Origin: Caldimonas brevitalea
GTDB lineage: Bacteria > Pseudomonadota > Gammaproteobacteria > Burkholderiales > Burkholderiaceae_C
Assembly (NCBI RefSeq): GCF_001017435.1
Contig: NZ_CP011371.1
Coordinates: forward strand, 1,736,001 to 1,800,000
DNA: 64,000 bases
Direction of reading: 5' to 3'
This document shows, piece by piece, positions 8,744-18,221 of this stretch. A model generated the notes under the pieces. That model was not told where the DNA came from. It searched no databases and saw nothing but the letters and a program-made list of their open reading frames with translations. Position numbers and translations under genes: made by a program. Every line of letters starts with the position of its first letter. Position 1 is the first letter of the stretch.

Positions 8744-9283
8744 ATGGACACCTCGCTGCGGTATCTTGCCGGCTATCCTGACGCGCTGCTGCAGCAGGTG
8801 CGCCAGCTGATCGAACAGGGGCGGCTGGCCGACTCGCTGGCTCGCCGTTACCCTAACCGCCACGAGGTGCGCACCGACCGGGCCTTGTACGACTACGTGT
8901 CGGAGCTGAAGAGCCGCTTCCTGCGCGGCGCCGATCCCCTCAACAAGGTCTGCTACGACAACAAGTTGCACGTCATTCAACACGCGCTCGGCACCCATAC
9001 CACGGTGTCGCGCGTGCAGGGCGGCAAGCTGAAGGCCAAGCGAGAGATCCGGGTCGCCAGCCTGTTCAAGGACACGCCGACCGAGTTCCTGCGCATGATC
9101 GTGGTTCACGAACTGGCCCATCTGAAGGAACGCGAGCACGACAAGGCGTTCTACCAGCTGTGCCAGCACATGGAGCCCGACTACCACCAGCTCGAATTCG
9201 ACCTGCGGCTCTACTTGACGCTGCGCGACCTCGAAGCGCGCACTCGCTCACCGATGCCGGTGGCTCCCGACGCCGAGCGCTGA
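8744..9283 (+). CDS. YgjP-like metal-dependent hydrolase (DUF45)
   Basis: A 179-residue protein with the zinc motif HELAH (His122, Glu123, His126) and the third likely ligand His132 in KEREHDKAFYQLCQHMEPDY. This is the arrangement of YgjP/WLM-type DUF45 metallohydrolases related to M48 peptidases. Homologues have been proposed as peptidases or nucleotide hydrolases; I do not assign a substrate. It lies 45 bases after the DUF808 gene on the same strand. Confidence 0.85.
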   Translation: MDTSLRYLAGYPDALLQQVRQLIEQGRLADSLARRYPNRHEVRTDRALYDYVSELKSRFLRGADPLNKVCYDNKLHVIQHALGTHTTVSRVQGGKLKAKREIRVASLFKDTPTEFLRMIVVHELAHLKEREHDKAFYQLCQHMEPDYHQLEFDLRLYLTLRDLEARTRSPMPVAPDAER

Positions 9284-9435
9284 AGCGGTGCGTCGCGCCG
9301 GCGCCTGGCGGCGATCGCGACTCTTGAAAACAGGGAGACGCATCCCGAGATACGACGCCGAAGCAGATCAACGCTGCCTGCTGCGCCCGGCGTCGGTCGC
9401 CGCGCGCGCGGAGGCCGCCCATCGGAGTCTTCGCG

Positions 9436-9798
9436 ATGAACGCAACACAACAAGCTGTACTGCCCGCCCGCCTGGCGACCGTCGTCTGGCTTGCGCGCCT
9501 TCTCGAACGTCTGGAGCGCAGCGAACAGCGTGTCTCCGCCGACCAGTACCGGGTGTTGGTGCAACGCCTTGCAGAGGCACTGCGCACCGCTGCAGCCGAG
9601 CCGGGGCTCGATGCAGTGCTCACCGCCTGCCCCGCCGCGGCCGAGTTGTACGAAAACCTCCAGTACGAGCACGCCGGCTTGTGCCGCTCACCCCTCGACT
9701 GGGCGCTTTCGGCCGAGCTACAGGCGCGCGATGCCATCAGCCACGTCGCGGGGCGCAGCGCGGGGCGTTCAGGGGGCGGGGTGGCCACAGCCGGTTGA
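9436..9798 (+). CDS. Conserved hypothetical protein
   Basis: A 120-residue soluble helical protein starting at ATG 9436. Conserved-looking blocks are [34 protein letters not shown] and [19 protein letters not shown]. It resembles a family of small hypotheticals I associate with Burkholderiales, and no function is known. The last 15 residues ([16 protein letters not shown]) look unlike the rest, and the reading frame overlaps the convergent macrodomain gene by 30 bases. The true C-terminus may therefore have been extended by loss of an earlier stop. Confidence 0.65.
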   Translation: MNATQQAVLPARLATVVWLARLLERLERSEQRVSADQYRVLVQRLAEALRTAAAEPGLDAVLTACPAAAELYENLQYEHAGLCRSPLDWALSAELQARDAISHVAGRSAGRSGGGVATAG

Positions 9799-10329
9799 CG
9801 CGGGCGGCGCTGTGTCGCCTTTGCCGAGCAACAACGGCTCGTAGAGCGCCAGATCGGCAGCCGAAAAGCAGCAGAACAGCACCTGCTCGATGCCGACAAG
9901 GCTGGCCAATGTGCTCCGCACCGTTTCCACCGCCAGCGCTGCCGCCAGATCGGCGGGGTAGCCGTACACGCCGGTGCTGATGCACGGGAAGGCGATGCTG
10001 TGCACCCCTTCGCGGGCGGCCAACTGCAGCGCCTGCCGATAGCACGAGGACAACAGTTCCGGTTCGCCGTGCGTGCCGCCTCGCCATACCGGGCCGACCG
10101 TGTGGATCACGAAACGCGACGGCAATCGCCCGGCGCCGGTCAGCTTGGCTTCGCCGACCCGGCAGCCGCCCAGACGCCGGCATTCCTCCAGCAGCTGCGG
10201 GCCGGCCGCACGGTGGATGGCGCCGTCCACGCCGCCGCCGCCCAGCAAAGAGGTGTTGGCGGCATTGACGATGGCATCGACGTGCAGCGTCGTGATGTCG
10301 GCGCGCAGCGCGCGCATCGTGGCGCTCAT
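9769..10329 (-). CDS. Macrodomain protein, probable O-acetyl-ADP-ribose deacetylase
   Basis: A 186-residue single macrodomain of the MacroD/YmdB class. [20 protein letters not shown] and [20 protein letters not shown] contain the ADP-ribose-binding loop and the NAAN and [10 protein letters not shown] signatures of deacetylases. [18 protein letters not shown] supplies the second phosphate-binding loop. Members remove acetyl from O-acetyl-ADP-ribose or ADP-ribose from proteins. ATG 10329 ([13 protein letters not shown]) is preferred. The region just upstream weakly resembles the start-site element seen before tcdA. The C-terminal 15 residues are extra. Confidence 0.88.
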   Translation of the reverse strand: MSATMRALRADITTLHVDAIVNAANTSLLGGGGVDGAIHRAAGPQLLEECRRLGGCRVGEAKLTGAGRLPSRFVIHTVGPVWRGGTHGEPELLSSCYRQALQLAAREGVHSIAFPCISTGVYGYPADLAAALAVETVRSTLASLVGIEQVLFCCFSAADLALYEPLLLGKGDTAPPASTGCGHPAP

Positions 10330-10609
10330 CGCAGGACCTGTGTGCCACTGCATGCGAAGTGGCGGCGCGCAACGGGCCGCGCGCAAGCGGAGGGCCGCTG
10401 ATTTTTGCAAGCTTGACTGCAGCGGCTCGGCAAGTGCTTCATGGCGATATCTCGTGAGGGACTGGTCCCTGCAGTCTAGTGCGCTGTTCCACGAGGAATG
10501 GCTGTGCGAGAGGGCCGCCGCCTGGGAGCAGGGTGGCCAGGAGGGTCGGCCAAGCCCGGGAACCGGACGTGCTCAAGGCCAGGAGTTGCACCACTCAGGG
10601 CCTCACTGC

Positions 10610-11689
10610 ATGTCTGCATACCCACCCTTCGACGGCATCCGCAAGATCGCGGTGCTCGCCCCCGTCGCGCTGGGCGATTTCATCTTCACCCTGCCGGCGC
10701 TGCAATCACTCAAGCGCACCTACCCCGATGCGCAACTGGTGCTGCTCGCGCTGCCGTGGATCGAGCGTTTCCTCGCAGGGCGGCCGGGCCCGGTCGACCG
10801 CGTGATCGTCATTCCGCATCCGCGCGGCGTGCACGCGCCGCCGGACCAGCAGCCCGACGAGGCCACGCTCGATCGCTACTTCGAGTCCATGCAGCGCGAG
10901 GGCTTCGACCTGGCGCTGCAACTGTACGGCGGCGGGCGGCAGTCGAATGCCTTCCTGTTGCGGCTCGGAGCCCGCCACACCGCGGGCCGCCGCACCGGAG
11001 AAGCGCCGGCGCCCGCTCGCTGGCTGCCCTACCGCCACTACCAGCACGAGGTGGTGCGGCACCTCGAGACGGTGGCGCTGGTGGGCGCTGATGCCACCTA
11101 TGTGCCGCCGCAGCTGTCGCTCATACCGCGCGACCGCGCTGAATTGCAGCAGGTCGGGCCCTTGCCCGGCGCGCGGTATGCGGTGATCCACCCGGGCGCC
11201 AGCGACCCGCGCCGGCGCTGGGACCCGGCGTCCTTCGCGGCCGTGGCGCGCGAACTTCAGGCCCGCGGCATCGGCATCGTGCTGACAGGTCAGCGCAGCG
11301 AGGCCGACGTGCTGGACCGTCTGGCCTCTTCGCTCGACCAGGCGCCGCTGGTGTTGTGCGACCGGCTGTCCACCGGGGCGCTGGCGGCCTTGCTCGCCGG
11401 GGCCTGCGTGCTGGTGTCGAACGACACCGGGCCGGCTCATCTCGCCCGGGCCGTCGACACGCCGACGGTGACGATTTACTGGGGGCCCAACGTCATCAAT
11501 GCCGGGCCTTTGCACCAGGCGCGGCACCGGGCGGCCCTCTCCTGGCAGATGCGCTGCCCCGTCTGTGACCACGACTATGGCGATCCCTATCCCTATGTGG
11601 GACGCGATTGTGGGCACACGGTCTCACTGGTCGACCAGGTGCCGGTCGAGGAGGTGGTGGTGGGGGCGCTCGAGGTTTGTGGCGGGTAA
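10610..11689 (+). CDS. Glycosyltransferase family 9 protein (heptosyltransferase-like)
   Basis: A 359-residue GT-B glycosyltransferase of family GT9. The N-terminal domain opens with IRKIAVLAPVALGDFIFTLP (the GD motif near the acceptor site). The C-terminal domain has VIHPGASDPRRRWDPASFAA and the hallmark VSNDTGPAHLARAVDTPTV for nucleotide-sugar binding. Family members add heptose to lipopolysaccharide inner core. A Cys-rich patch (RCPVCDHDYGD, RDCGH) near the C-terminus is also seen in some GT9 proteins. There is no LPS cluster around it, so the acceptor sugar is unknown. Confidence 0.88.
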   Translation: MSAYPPFDGIRKIAVLAPVALGDFIFTLPALQSLKRTYPDAQLVLLALPWIERFLAGRPGPVDRVIVIPHPRGVHAPPDQQPDEATLDRYFESMQREGFDLALQLYGGGRQSNAFLLRLGARHTAGRRTGEAPAPARWLPYRHYQHEVVRHLETVALVGADATYVPPQLSLIPRDRAELQQVGPLPGARYAVIHPGASDPRRRWDPASFAAVARELQARGIGIVLTGQRSEADVLDRLASSLDQAPLVLCDRLSTGALAALLAGACVLVSNDTGPAHLARAVDTPTVTIYWGPNVINAGPLHQARHRAALSWQMRCPVCDHDYGDPYPYVGRDCGHTVSLVDQVPVEEVVVGALEVCGG

Positions 11690-11789
11690 GGCCGCCGGCG
11701 CCGGCGGGAGGGTCGAGGGGACGCGCTGCAGGCATGCCGATTGCGCAAAAGGTGAAGCGATTCACCTCTGAATAAAAAGGCAGTCCATC

Positions 11790-12347
11790 ATGATGAGCTT
11801 CGAGCAGGCTGTGGCCTACATCGGCGCCACCGGCGCCAGCGCCTATTGCCATGTCCCCTGGCTGGACGGAGACGGGAAATGGATCGGCGTGCAGCGCTGC
11901 GTGCTCTGCGAAGCCGGCCCCGGCGACGCGGCCGAGGGCCTCGGCCTGATGTTGCGCGTGCGCCGCCTGCCGCTGTGCTCTGGACAGTGGGACACCGCAA
12001 GGCTGCAGGTCGACAGCACCTTGGCGTCGCTGTCGCCGGGCATGATGATGGAGCTGTACGGCATGGACCTGCTCCAGTTCCGCTACGCCGGCTGCGATCC
12101 GGTCGGCGATGTGACAGGCACTGTCCCCGGCGCCTGCGCCGGTGCTCGCTGGCCTGCCAGCGCGTCCAGCCGGCAATGGTGTGCCGGCATGTCCGAAGCG
12201 CACGCCTTGCATCTGTGCGAGCCTCACTTCAACGGCTCGGAGTGGCCCTACGCACCGCCGTCGCCGGCAGCGCAGGCGGCATGGGAGGCGAGTCACCGTC
12301 CGTCCGTCGAGCGGTCGTCTGCGTCCCACCACATTGCCGCGTCCTGA
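11790..12347 (+). CDS. Hypothetical Cys-rich protein
   Basis: A 185-residue protein that I do not recognise. It has about eight Cys residues scattered in pairs (RCVLCEAG, AGCDPVG, GACAG, WCAGM, LCEPHF) and no signal peptide, so it could bind metal or be redox-active. An AAAGG sequence lies roughly 13 bases before ATG 11790. An alternative frame (11846-12463) overlaps it but is richer in Arg and lacks structure. I favour the 11790 frame with modest confidence. Confidence 0.45.
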   Translation: MMSFEQAVAYIGATGASAYCHVPWLDGDGKWIGVQRCVLCEAGPGDAAEGLGLMLRVRRLPLCSGQWDTARLQVDSTLASLSPGMMMELYGMDLLQFRYAGCDPVGDVTGTVPGACAGARWPASASSRQWCAGMSEAHALHLCEPHFNGSEWPYAPPSPAAQAAWEASHRPSVERSSASHHIAAS

Positions 12348-12609
12348 AGCCAGGGCGTAGTGCTTACGCTGCCGCTGTCGCCTGTGCCGGTGGCGTCTAC
12401 CTGATCTCGCGCGGCCCGGTCCGCAAAGGGGGCCCTTCGGCGTGCATGGCGCTTGCAAGGTGAAGGTGGGCGCTTCGAGCAAGCGCCCGGGCCGACTTCA
12501 CGGCACGCCGCCTCACCGCCGCGGCAGCGTGGGGCTGACGGAAGGCGGCCCGACTTCCACCTGCTTTCACACATCACAAACGGTCCAAGGACCGGCAAGG
12601 AGCATTTCG

Positions 12610-13044
12610 ATGACCAAACGATCCATCGCACATCTCTCGCTGTCGCTGCTGATCGCCGCACTCAGCACCGCCGTCGCGGCGCAGTCCGGGGGCGCGGGTG
12701 GCAGCGCCGGCGGCGCGGGCGGCAGCACCAGTGGCAGCGGCGGCGCTGGCGGCAGCATGGGCGGCACCGGCGGCAGCGGCGGCACGAGCGGGGGCGGCGC
12801 AGGCAGCACCAGCGGCACCGGTTCATCCTCGATGCAAAGCGGTGGTTCGTCCGGCTCGGGGGCCGCAACCGGTACCCGAAGCGAGGACGAAAAGAAGCGC
12901 AATCGCTCCTCGTCCGGCAACCGCAGCGGTGCGGGCGCCGGCACCACGGGCGGCACTACCGGCGGCACCACCGGCGGCACCACCGGCGGCACCACCGGCG
13001 GTACGACGGGCGGTACGACGGGCGGCACCGGCTCGAGCCAGTAA
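12610..13044 (+). CDS. Exported glycine-rich low-complexity protein
   Basis: A 144-residue protein: a clear signal peptide (IAHLSLSLLIAALSTAVAAQ, cleaved after AVA or AAQ), then an almost pure Gly/Ser/Thr/Ala region, a short charged island (RSEDEKKRNRSSSGNRS) and a C-terminal run of GGTT units. Nothing resembles an enzyme. It is probably a secreted or cell-surface structural polypeptide. The repetitive part can change length by slippage. ATG 12610 is chosen because the signal peptide starts there. The opposite strand shows an open Pro/Val-rich frame that merely mirrors the repeats. Confidence 0.7.
   Translation: MTKRSIAHLSLSLLIAALSTAVAAQSGGAGGSAGGAGGSTSGSGGAGGSMGGTGGSGGTSGGGAGSTSGTGSSSMQSGGSSGSGAATGTRSEDEKKRNRSSSGNRSGAGAGTTGGTTGGTTGGTTGGTTGGTTGGTTGGTGSSQ
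12940..13032 (+). repeat. 12-bp coding microsatellite (GGTT units)
   Basis: A tandem array of the 12-base unit GGCGGCACCACC (encoding Gly-Gly-Thr-Thr), about seven copies with synonymous variants (ggtacgacg), lies at the 3' end of the Gly-rich gene. A unit length that is a multiple of three keeps the frame if copy number changes. Confidence 0.85.
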
Positions 13045-13103
13045 AACCTCAGCACCGCCCGCGGACCCGGACAGCAGGGCCGGCCGCGGGCGGGCCGGTC
13101 GCG

Positions 13104-14258
13104 TCAGTTCAAGATCCTGCCGCTGGCCCCCACCACACTGATCTCGACATAGTTGGACCCGGCATTGCTGCCGTTGGCGAAATGAACGCGGTAACCGCCG
13201 AGGTCGAACGGCGCCGCGCGCAGGGCGGTCATCAAACGCTCACGCGTCAGGTTGCGACCGGCACGTTCTAGCGCCTCCGTGACCAGCCGGGCATTCAGGT
13301 AGCCCTCGAGCCCGTAGTAGGAGAACTGCACCTGCTTGGCGTATTGCGTGAGCACCTTCTTGTACTCGCGCACGACTTCCAGACGGTCGCCCCAAGGCCG
13401 CGGGATGACCTGCGACACCTGCACGCCACGCGTCTGCTCGGCACCGAGCTCGGCGATCAGTTGGTCGGTGCCCACCGGTGACAACGCGACGAAAAACGGC
13501 GAGGCCCCGGCCGCGCGCATCTGCTTGATGAAGTTCGCCGTCGGGCGGTAGAGCGTGACCAGCACGACCGCCTGGGCATCGGCCTTGGCGATCACGGCGA
13601 CCGCTGCCGAGACGTCGACGGCGTTGCGCGGCACCGCGGCGGTGGCCACCGGCGCCAGCTGATGGGCCTCGAGCGCACGCTTGACCCCTTGCAGGCCGGC
13701 TTCGCCGAAGCCGTCGTCCTGGTACAGCACCGCGACCCGCCGGATGCCCACCGTGACGAGGTTCTTGATGATGGCCGCGGTCTCGTCCCCGTAGCTTGCG
13801 CGCAAGTGGAAGATGTGGCGCAGCGACGGCTTGCGCAAGACTTCGGCGCCGCTGATGGTGCCGATCAGCGGCACCCCGGCCGCCTCGATCACCGGCAGCA
13901 CCGCGGCAGTCGGCGAGGTGCCGTAAAAGCCGAGCAGCGCGAACACCTTCTCGCGTTCGATCAGCTGACGGGTGTTGGCGACGGCCGGTTCGGTTTCGTA
14001 GCCATCGTCCAGTGCGACCAGTTCCAGCCGGCGCCCGTGCACGCCGCCGCGTCCGTTGACATTGGCAAGATGCGCTTCGATGCCTTCCTTCATGGCACGG
14101 CCGTAAGCGCCGTTCGGCCCCGACAGCGGGCCCGACATCCCCAGCTTGACGAGGTTGTCGGACACGCCGTTCTCGGCGGCCAGGACCGTGGCCGGCACCA
14201 GGGTCAGGGCAGCCTGCAGCACGCGTCTGCGCCTCCAGAGGCTCAGGTTCATTCCCAT
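13104..14258 (-). CDS. ABC transporter substrate-binding protein, Leu/Ile/Val type
   Basis: A 384-residue periplasmic binding protein (peripla_BP_6 type). The signal peptide has an Arg-rich n-region (WRRRRVLQAALTLVPATVLA). The mature part opens VKLGMSGPLSGPNGAYGRAM and continues RGGVHGRRLELVALDDGYE, the classic start of LivJ-like proteins. Family members bind amino acids, urea, amides or aromatic acids. No permease or ATPase genes lie nearby, so it is an orphan component. It reads in the same direction as the downstream oxidoreductase, 175 bases away. Confidence 0.88.
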   Translation of the reverse strand: MGMNLSLWRRRRVLQAALTLVPATVLAAENGVSDNLVKLGMSGPLSGPNGAYGRAMKEGIEAHLANVNGRGGVHGRRLELVALDDGYETEPAVANTRQLIEREKVFALLGFYGTSPTAAVLPVIEAAGVPLIGTISGAEVLRKPSLRHIFHLRASYGDETAAIIKNLVTVGIRRVAVLYQDDGFGEAGLQGVKRALEAHQLAPVATAAVPRNAVDVSAAVAVIAKADAQAVVLVTLYRPTANFIKQMRAAGASPFFVALSPVGTDQLIAELGAEQTRGVQVSQVIPRPWGDRLEVVREYKKVLTQYAKQVQFSYYGLEGYLNARLVTEALERAGRNLTRERLMTALRAAPFDLGGYRVHFANGSNAGSNYVEISVVGASGRILN

Positions 14259-14433
14259 GTGTGGTTCTCGTTGTGGTGGAGTGGTCGACCCTCACGGGTC
14301 GTTCGCGGCATTGTCCGCAGGGCCACCGCAACACCTTTGCAAGATGTTTCTCGGGCGCGCGACGACAACCGCCGCCCCGGCACGGGCTGCGGCGGTGCGG
14401 TGGACGGGGAGCGTCAGCGCTGCCGGGCGACGC

Positions 14434-15438
14434 TCATTCGCCGGGGTAACGCAAGCCGATCTGGGCCCGCATGCTGTCGAGCCAGCCCATCAACGCGACA
14501 CTTTCGTCGAGCGGCATGACCCGGCTTTCGAGCCACCCCTGCTGCAAACAGCGGTGCACTTCTGCGACCTGGTGCGCGTAGCCCATGCCGCGGCGTGGCA
14601 GATGCCGCTCGACCGGCGCCTGCCCCGGCTTGACGAGGGTGAGGTGTTCAGAGTGGAAGAAGGGCGCTTGCAGGTCGATGCGCCCGGCGGTGCCGTAGAC
14701 CGTGGCCTGGCAGGGCGTCGGGGTGCGCAGGGAGCACAGGCCCTGGCTCAGCCCACCGCGCGCATGACGCAGGTTGAACAGCGTGTGCACGTCGACGCCG
14801 GTGGTGCCGAGCTGGGCCACCGCTTGAGCCGCCGAGACGGGCCCGAGGAAATAGCTGGCGAGCGCCAGCGGGTAGACGCCGAGGTCGAGCAGGGCGCCGC
14901 CGCCGAGGGCCGGGTTGAACACCCGATGCTTAGGGGGCAGGGTCGAGGCGACGCCGAAGTCCGCCTGCACCGACACCACCTCACCGATCTCTCCGGCGTC
15001 CACCAGCCGTTTGGCTTCGGCCACCGCGGGGATGAAGCGGGTCCACATGGCTTCCATCATGAACAGGCCGCGCTCGCGTGCCAGCGCCACCAGCCCGACG
15101 GCCTCGTTCCGGTTCAGCGTGAACGGCTTCTCGCACAGCACCGGCTTGCCGGCGGTCAGCGCAAGGCGCGCGGCGGCGGCGTGTTCAGAGTGAGGGGTGC
15201 CGATGTAGACGACATCGACCTGCGGGTCGTCGACCAGAGACTGGTAGCGCGCGTGGACGCGCACGTCGGGGTGCGCGAGCGCGTGCGGCTCGACGAAGGC
15301 CTGCGCCCGTTCCAGGTCGCGCGAGCCGACCGCGGCCAGCCGCGCGTCGGGCACCAAGGCCAGCGCCTTGGCCATTTCGCTGCAGATATAGCCGGTGCCC
15401 AGCAGGCCCCACCGTACGGGTCGTCGCGTCTGTGCCAT
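14434..15438 (-). CDS. Gfo/Idh/MocA family NAD(P)-dependent oxidoreductase
   Basis: A 334-residue protein. The N-terminal Rossmann domain has the dinucleotide loop WGLLGTGYICSEMAKAL, followed by YIGTPHSEHAAAARLALTAG and the catalytic-region motif GKPVLCEKPFTLN (EKP). The C-terminal alpha/beta domain resembles dihydrodiol/xylose dehydrogenase-type members (MMEAMWTRFIPAV). It should oxidise or reduce a sugar or cyclitol. ATG 15438 is chosen over ATG 15462 because AGGAA lies five bases before it. No pathway partner is adjacent. Confidence 0.88.
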   Translation of the reverse strand: MAQTRRPVRWGLLGTGYICSEMAKALALVPDARLAAVGSRDLERAQAFVEPHALAHPDVRVHARYQSLVDDPQVDVVYIGTPHSEHAAAARLALTAGKPVLCEKPFTLNRNEAVGLVALARERGLFMMEAMWTRFIPAVAEAKRLVDAGEIGEVVSVQADFGVASTLPPKHRVFNPALGGGALLDLGVYPLALASYFLGPVSAAQAVAQLGTTGVDVHTLFNLRHARGGLSQGLCSLRTPTPCQATVYGTAGRIDLQAPFFHSEHLTLVKPGQAPVERHLPRRGMGYAHQVAEVHRCLQQGWLESRVMPLDESVALMGWLDSMRAQIGLRYPGE

Positions 15439-15617
15439 CTGTGTTCCTGGTCTCGCCAACACCGCCAGGCCGACCTGGTGGGCAGGTCGGGCGAGGGCGG
15501 GTGGCGCCGCGGATCATAGGGCGCGAGGCGCGTGTGCGGGCCGGGCGGCCCGCAGGATGGCAATCTGGGTCAGGTGGGCGCGGCTGACACCGGCTGGCCG
15601 TCGTGCGGCCAGGCGGC

Positions 15618-17540
15618 TCAGGCGTAGAGCTTGAAGGTGTTGACGGTGCGCTCCAGCGTCGCCGCCTGGTCCTGCAGCGCCTGGGCGGCCGCCGCGGCCT
15701 GCTCCACCAAGGCGGCGTTCTGCTGCGTGATGCCGTCCATTTCGCCGACGGCCTGGCCCACCTGGGCGATGCCGCGGCTCTGTTCCTGGCTGGCGGACAT
15801 GATCTCACCCATGATGGTGGCCACGCGTTGGGTGCTCGCCACCACCTCCTGCATCGTGGCGCCGGCGCCATTGACGAGGGTGCTGCCGGCCTCGACTTGC
15901 TCGACCGAGGCGACGATCAGGCTCTTGATCTCCTTGGCCGCGTTGGCAGAGCGTTGCGCCAGGCTGCGCACCTCGCTCGCCACCACCGCGAAGCCGCGGC
16001 CCTGGTCACCGGCACGCGCGGCTTCGACCGCGGCGTTCAGAGCCAGAATGTTGGTCTGGAAGGCGATACCGTCGATCACGCCGATGATGTCGGCGATCTT
16101 CTTCGACGACTGGTTGATCGAGTTCATCGTCTCGACCACCTGCGACACGGCGGTGCCGCCCTTGCTTGCCACCGCCGAAGCGTCGGCCGCCAGCTCGTTG
16201 GCACGTTGGGCGTTGTCTGCGTTCTGCTTGACCGAGCCGGTCAGCTGCTCCATCGACGACGCCGTCTGCTGCAGCGAGCTGGCCTGGTTTTCGGTGCGCG
16301 ACGACAGGTCCTGATTGCCGCTGGCGATCTCGCGCGAGGCGTAGGCGATCGACGTGGTGCTTTCCATCACCTTCTGCAGCATCTGTTGCAGGCGCTCGAT
16401 GAAGGTGTTGAAGCTGAGCGCGATGTCCTTGAACTCGGCACCGGCGTCGTCTGGCACCGGGAGCCGGCGCGTCAGGTCGGCATCACCGGCGGACAGGGCG
16501 TCGATGTTGGCCTTGAGCAGGGCCAGGCGCTTCATCATCGAGCGCAGGCTGACGATCAACAGCACCAGCAGCACGATGACGGCAGGGATCTGCACCATGC
16601 CCAGCTTGCCGAGGATGGCGTTGCTCTGCTGGGTCAGCAGGTGGTTGGGCAGGCCGGTGGCGAGGTACCAGGGGCTGCCGGGGATGGCCTTGATGAACAG
16701 CGTGTGGCCGGCGCCGTCCACCCTGTACTCGGATTCCAGCGTGCCTTTTTCGGCCAAGCGCGGCAGCAAGCGCTCGATCTCCGCGGCCATCGGCGAGGTG
16801 GCGCCCACCTCCGACACCTTCTTGAGCACGATGTCGCTCTTGATGTGGGTGCTGTTGCTGACGATCTTGCCGTCGCGCTCGACGATCAGGATCTGGCCCG
16901 AGACAGCTTGCTCCATGTCGGCCACCAGGCGGTTGAAGAAGCCGAGCGTGACGTCGATGGTGGAGACGCCGAACAACTCGCCACCCTTGTAGATGGCCAT
17001 CGCGCAGTTGGTGCGCGGTTGCGGGCTGGCGTCGTCCTGGTAGGCATTGGCCCAGGCGCACTGTCCCTTGGGAGCCTTCTGCCCGGCCAGGTGCCAGGGC
17101 TGCTCCCAGTACTTGAGCGACTCGGGCGAGTTCCAGTGCGTGTTCTCGTTGAGCTTGCCGGCGGCGTCGCGCGCGAAGAAGGTGCTGTACTTGTCGCGCG
17201 ACGGGTCACGCTTTTGCGGCAGCGGCCAGACACCGCCGCCGAACACGTTCGCGTCGCCGTACTGGTCGACGAGGCCGGGCAGCAGCGTGTCGATGACGGC
17301 GCTGTCCATCAGGGCCACGGTTTGCGTGATGCTGCGCTGCTGCGCTTCGACTTGCCGGAGCTGCTCGGTGATGCGGATCGCGATCTGGTTCACGTCGTGC
17401 CCGATCACCACGCCTTCGTTGTGCTTGAGCTGGGGGGCGACGAACAGCTGGATGACCGCGACGGTCAGCACGAGCAGGACGGCAAACAGGGCAGTGAACA
17501 GGGCCGTGTAACGGGCCTGGCTGGTCTTGAAGAGGGGCAC
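15618..17540 (-). CDS. Methyl-accepting chemotaxis protein with periplasmic Cache domain
   Basis: A 640-residue chemoreceptor. TM1 is about 12-33, a long periplasmic dCache-type sensor runs to about 325 ([39 protein letters not shown]), TM2 is about 340-356, then HAMP and a signalling domain of about 440-630. The hairpin tip reads [20 protein letters not shown], where CheA and CheW bind. The protein lacks a C-terminal CheR pentapeptide. The start codon is GTG at 17540. The ligand is unknown; dCache receptors often sense amino or organic acids. It is an orphan with no che genes in the window. Confidence 0.92.
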   Translation of the reverse strand: MPLFKTSQARYTALFTALFAVLLVLTVAVIQLFVAPQLKHNEGVVIGHDVNQIAIRITEQLRQVEAQQRSITQTVALMDSAVIDTLLPGLVDQYGDANVFGGGVWPLPQKRDPSRDKYSTFFARDAAGKLNENTHWNSPESLKYWEQPWHLAGQKAPKGQCAWANAYQDDASPQPRTNCAMAIYKGGELFGVSTIDVTLGFFNRLVADMEQAVSGQILIVERDGKIVSNSTHIKSDIVLKKVSEVGATSPMAAEIERLLPRLAEKGTLESEYRVDGAGHTLFIKAIPGSPWYLATGLPNHLLTQQSNAILGKLGMVQIPAVIVLLVLLIVSLRSMMKRLALLKANIDALSAGDADLTRRLPVPDDAGAEFKDIALSFNTFIERLQQMLQKVMESTTSIAYASREIASGNQDLSSRTENQASSLQQTASSMEQLTGSVKQNADNAQRANELAADASAVASKGGTAVSQVVETMNSINQSSKKIADIIGVIDGIAFQTNILALNAAVEAARAGDQGRGFAVVASEVRSLAQRSANAAKEIKSLIVASVEQVEAGSTLVNGAGATMQEVVASTQRVATIMGEIMSASQEQSRGIAQVGQAVGEMDGITQQNAALVEQAAAAAQALQDQAATLERTVNTFKLYA

Positions 17541-17689
17541 GGGAGACTCTCGCTGTCGGTGTGGACGTCAGCGCGGACTTCGGACGTTTCAGCCGCAGCT
17601 TGAGTGCGCGGGGTGCTGGGCGAGCAGGATTCGTCCGAGGCCGTGACGCAATTCACGGCCCCGGCGAGACCCGTGCACCGGCTGGCCTG

Positions 17690-18031
17690 TCAGCGGGTGG
17701 TGTGCCCGTAGTGGATCGAGTCGACCACCCCGCCCTTGAAACGCACCGTTGCCGACAGGTTGCCTGGCCCGCGGTCGTACAGCCACTCGTCGACCGGCTG
17801 GCACGGCAAGACAGTGCCGATCCAGATCGACGGCACCGGTTGCAGGTTCGGGTGGTAATAGACCGGGGCGCAGTAGCTGTCCTTGAGCATCGGCTCGCCG
17901 CACTTCTGCACGAAGGACAAACGCGACTCGCCCACCGAGGCGATCTGCCCGTTGCAGCGCAGCGACTGGGCCATCACGCTGCCGCAGCCGAGCAGGCAGA
18001 CGGTGATCAGGGCGCGATGTAGCGGGTGCAT
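17690..18031 (-). CDS. DUF2845 family exported protein
   Basis: A 113-residue protein with a signal peptide (ALITVCLLGCGSVMAQ). The mature part, SLRCNGQIASVGESRLSFVQ and KCGEP followed by WLYDRGPGNLSATVRFKGG, has the paired Cys and WxYxxG pattern of DUF2845 proteins. Function is unknown; it is periplasmic by prediction. ATG 18031 has a nearly perfect ribosome site (GGAGGTGATCC), which is part of the repeated start-site element. An in-frame ATG at 18094 with its own GGAG would add 21 residues ahead of the signal peptide, so I reject it as the main start. Confidence 0.8.
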   Translation of the reverse strand: MHPLHRALITVCLLGCGSVMAQSLRCNGQIASVGESRLSFVQKCGEPMLKDSYCAPVYYHPNLQPVPSIWIGTVLPCQPVDEWLYDRGPGNLSATVRFKGGVVDSIHYGHTTR

Positions 18032-18094
18032 TGGATCACCTCCGTGCTGCGCACTGCGGTGCGAGCCGTTTCGGTCGGCCGGGCGGGTGCTCAT
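18029..18094 (-). repeat. Start-site element, copy upstream of DUF2845 gene
   Basis: The 66 bases read, on the minus strand, ATGAGC...CCGAAACGGCTCGCACC, then GCAGTGCGCAGCACGGAGG and TGATCCAATG. They match the tandem units before tcdA over most of their length, including the Shine-Dalgarno core. Here one base is missing in CCAATG, and a compensating shift occurs near the front. The mini-frame therefore stays open into the gene instead of ending at its ATG. The conserved peptide frame (ARTAVRSTEVIQ) is still present but has no start codon. Confidence 0.8.
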
Positions 18095-18221
18095 GGCGTC
18101 TCCTCGAAGCGTCGCAAGGGGCGGGGCGGTGTCAGCAGGCCGGTGCGGCACACGGGCGCCGCGTCGGCGGTCGTCGTCGCTCGCATCTTAGACCTCGCTG
18201 CCGTGTCGGGCGTTCCCCCGA

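Noticed and set aside
11846..12463. Alternative plus-strand frame overlapping the Cys-rich hypothetical
   Set aside because: Arg-rich with no ribosome site at its start; the 11790 frame has a better start context. Confidence in either is modest.
12567..13055. Minus-strand Pro/Val repeat protein
   Set aside because: It is the complement of the Gly/Thr repeats. The plus strand has a proper signal peptide; the minus frame does not.
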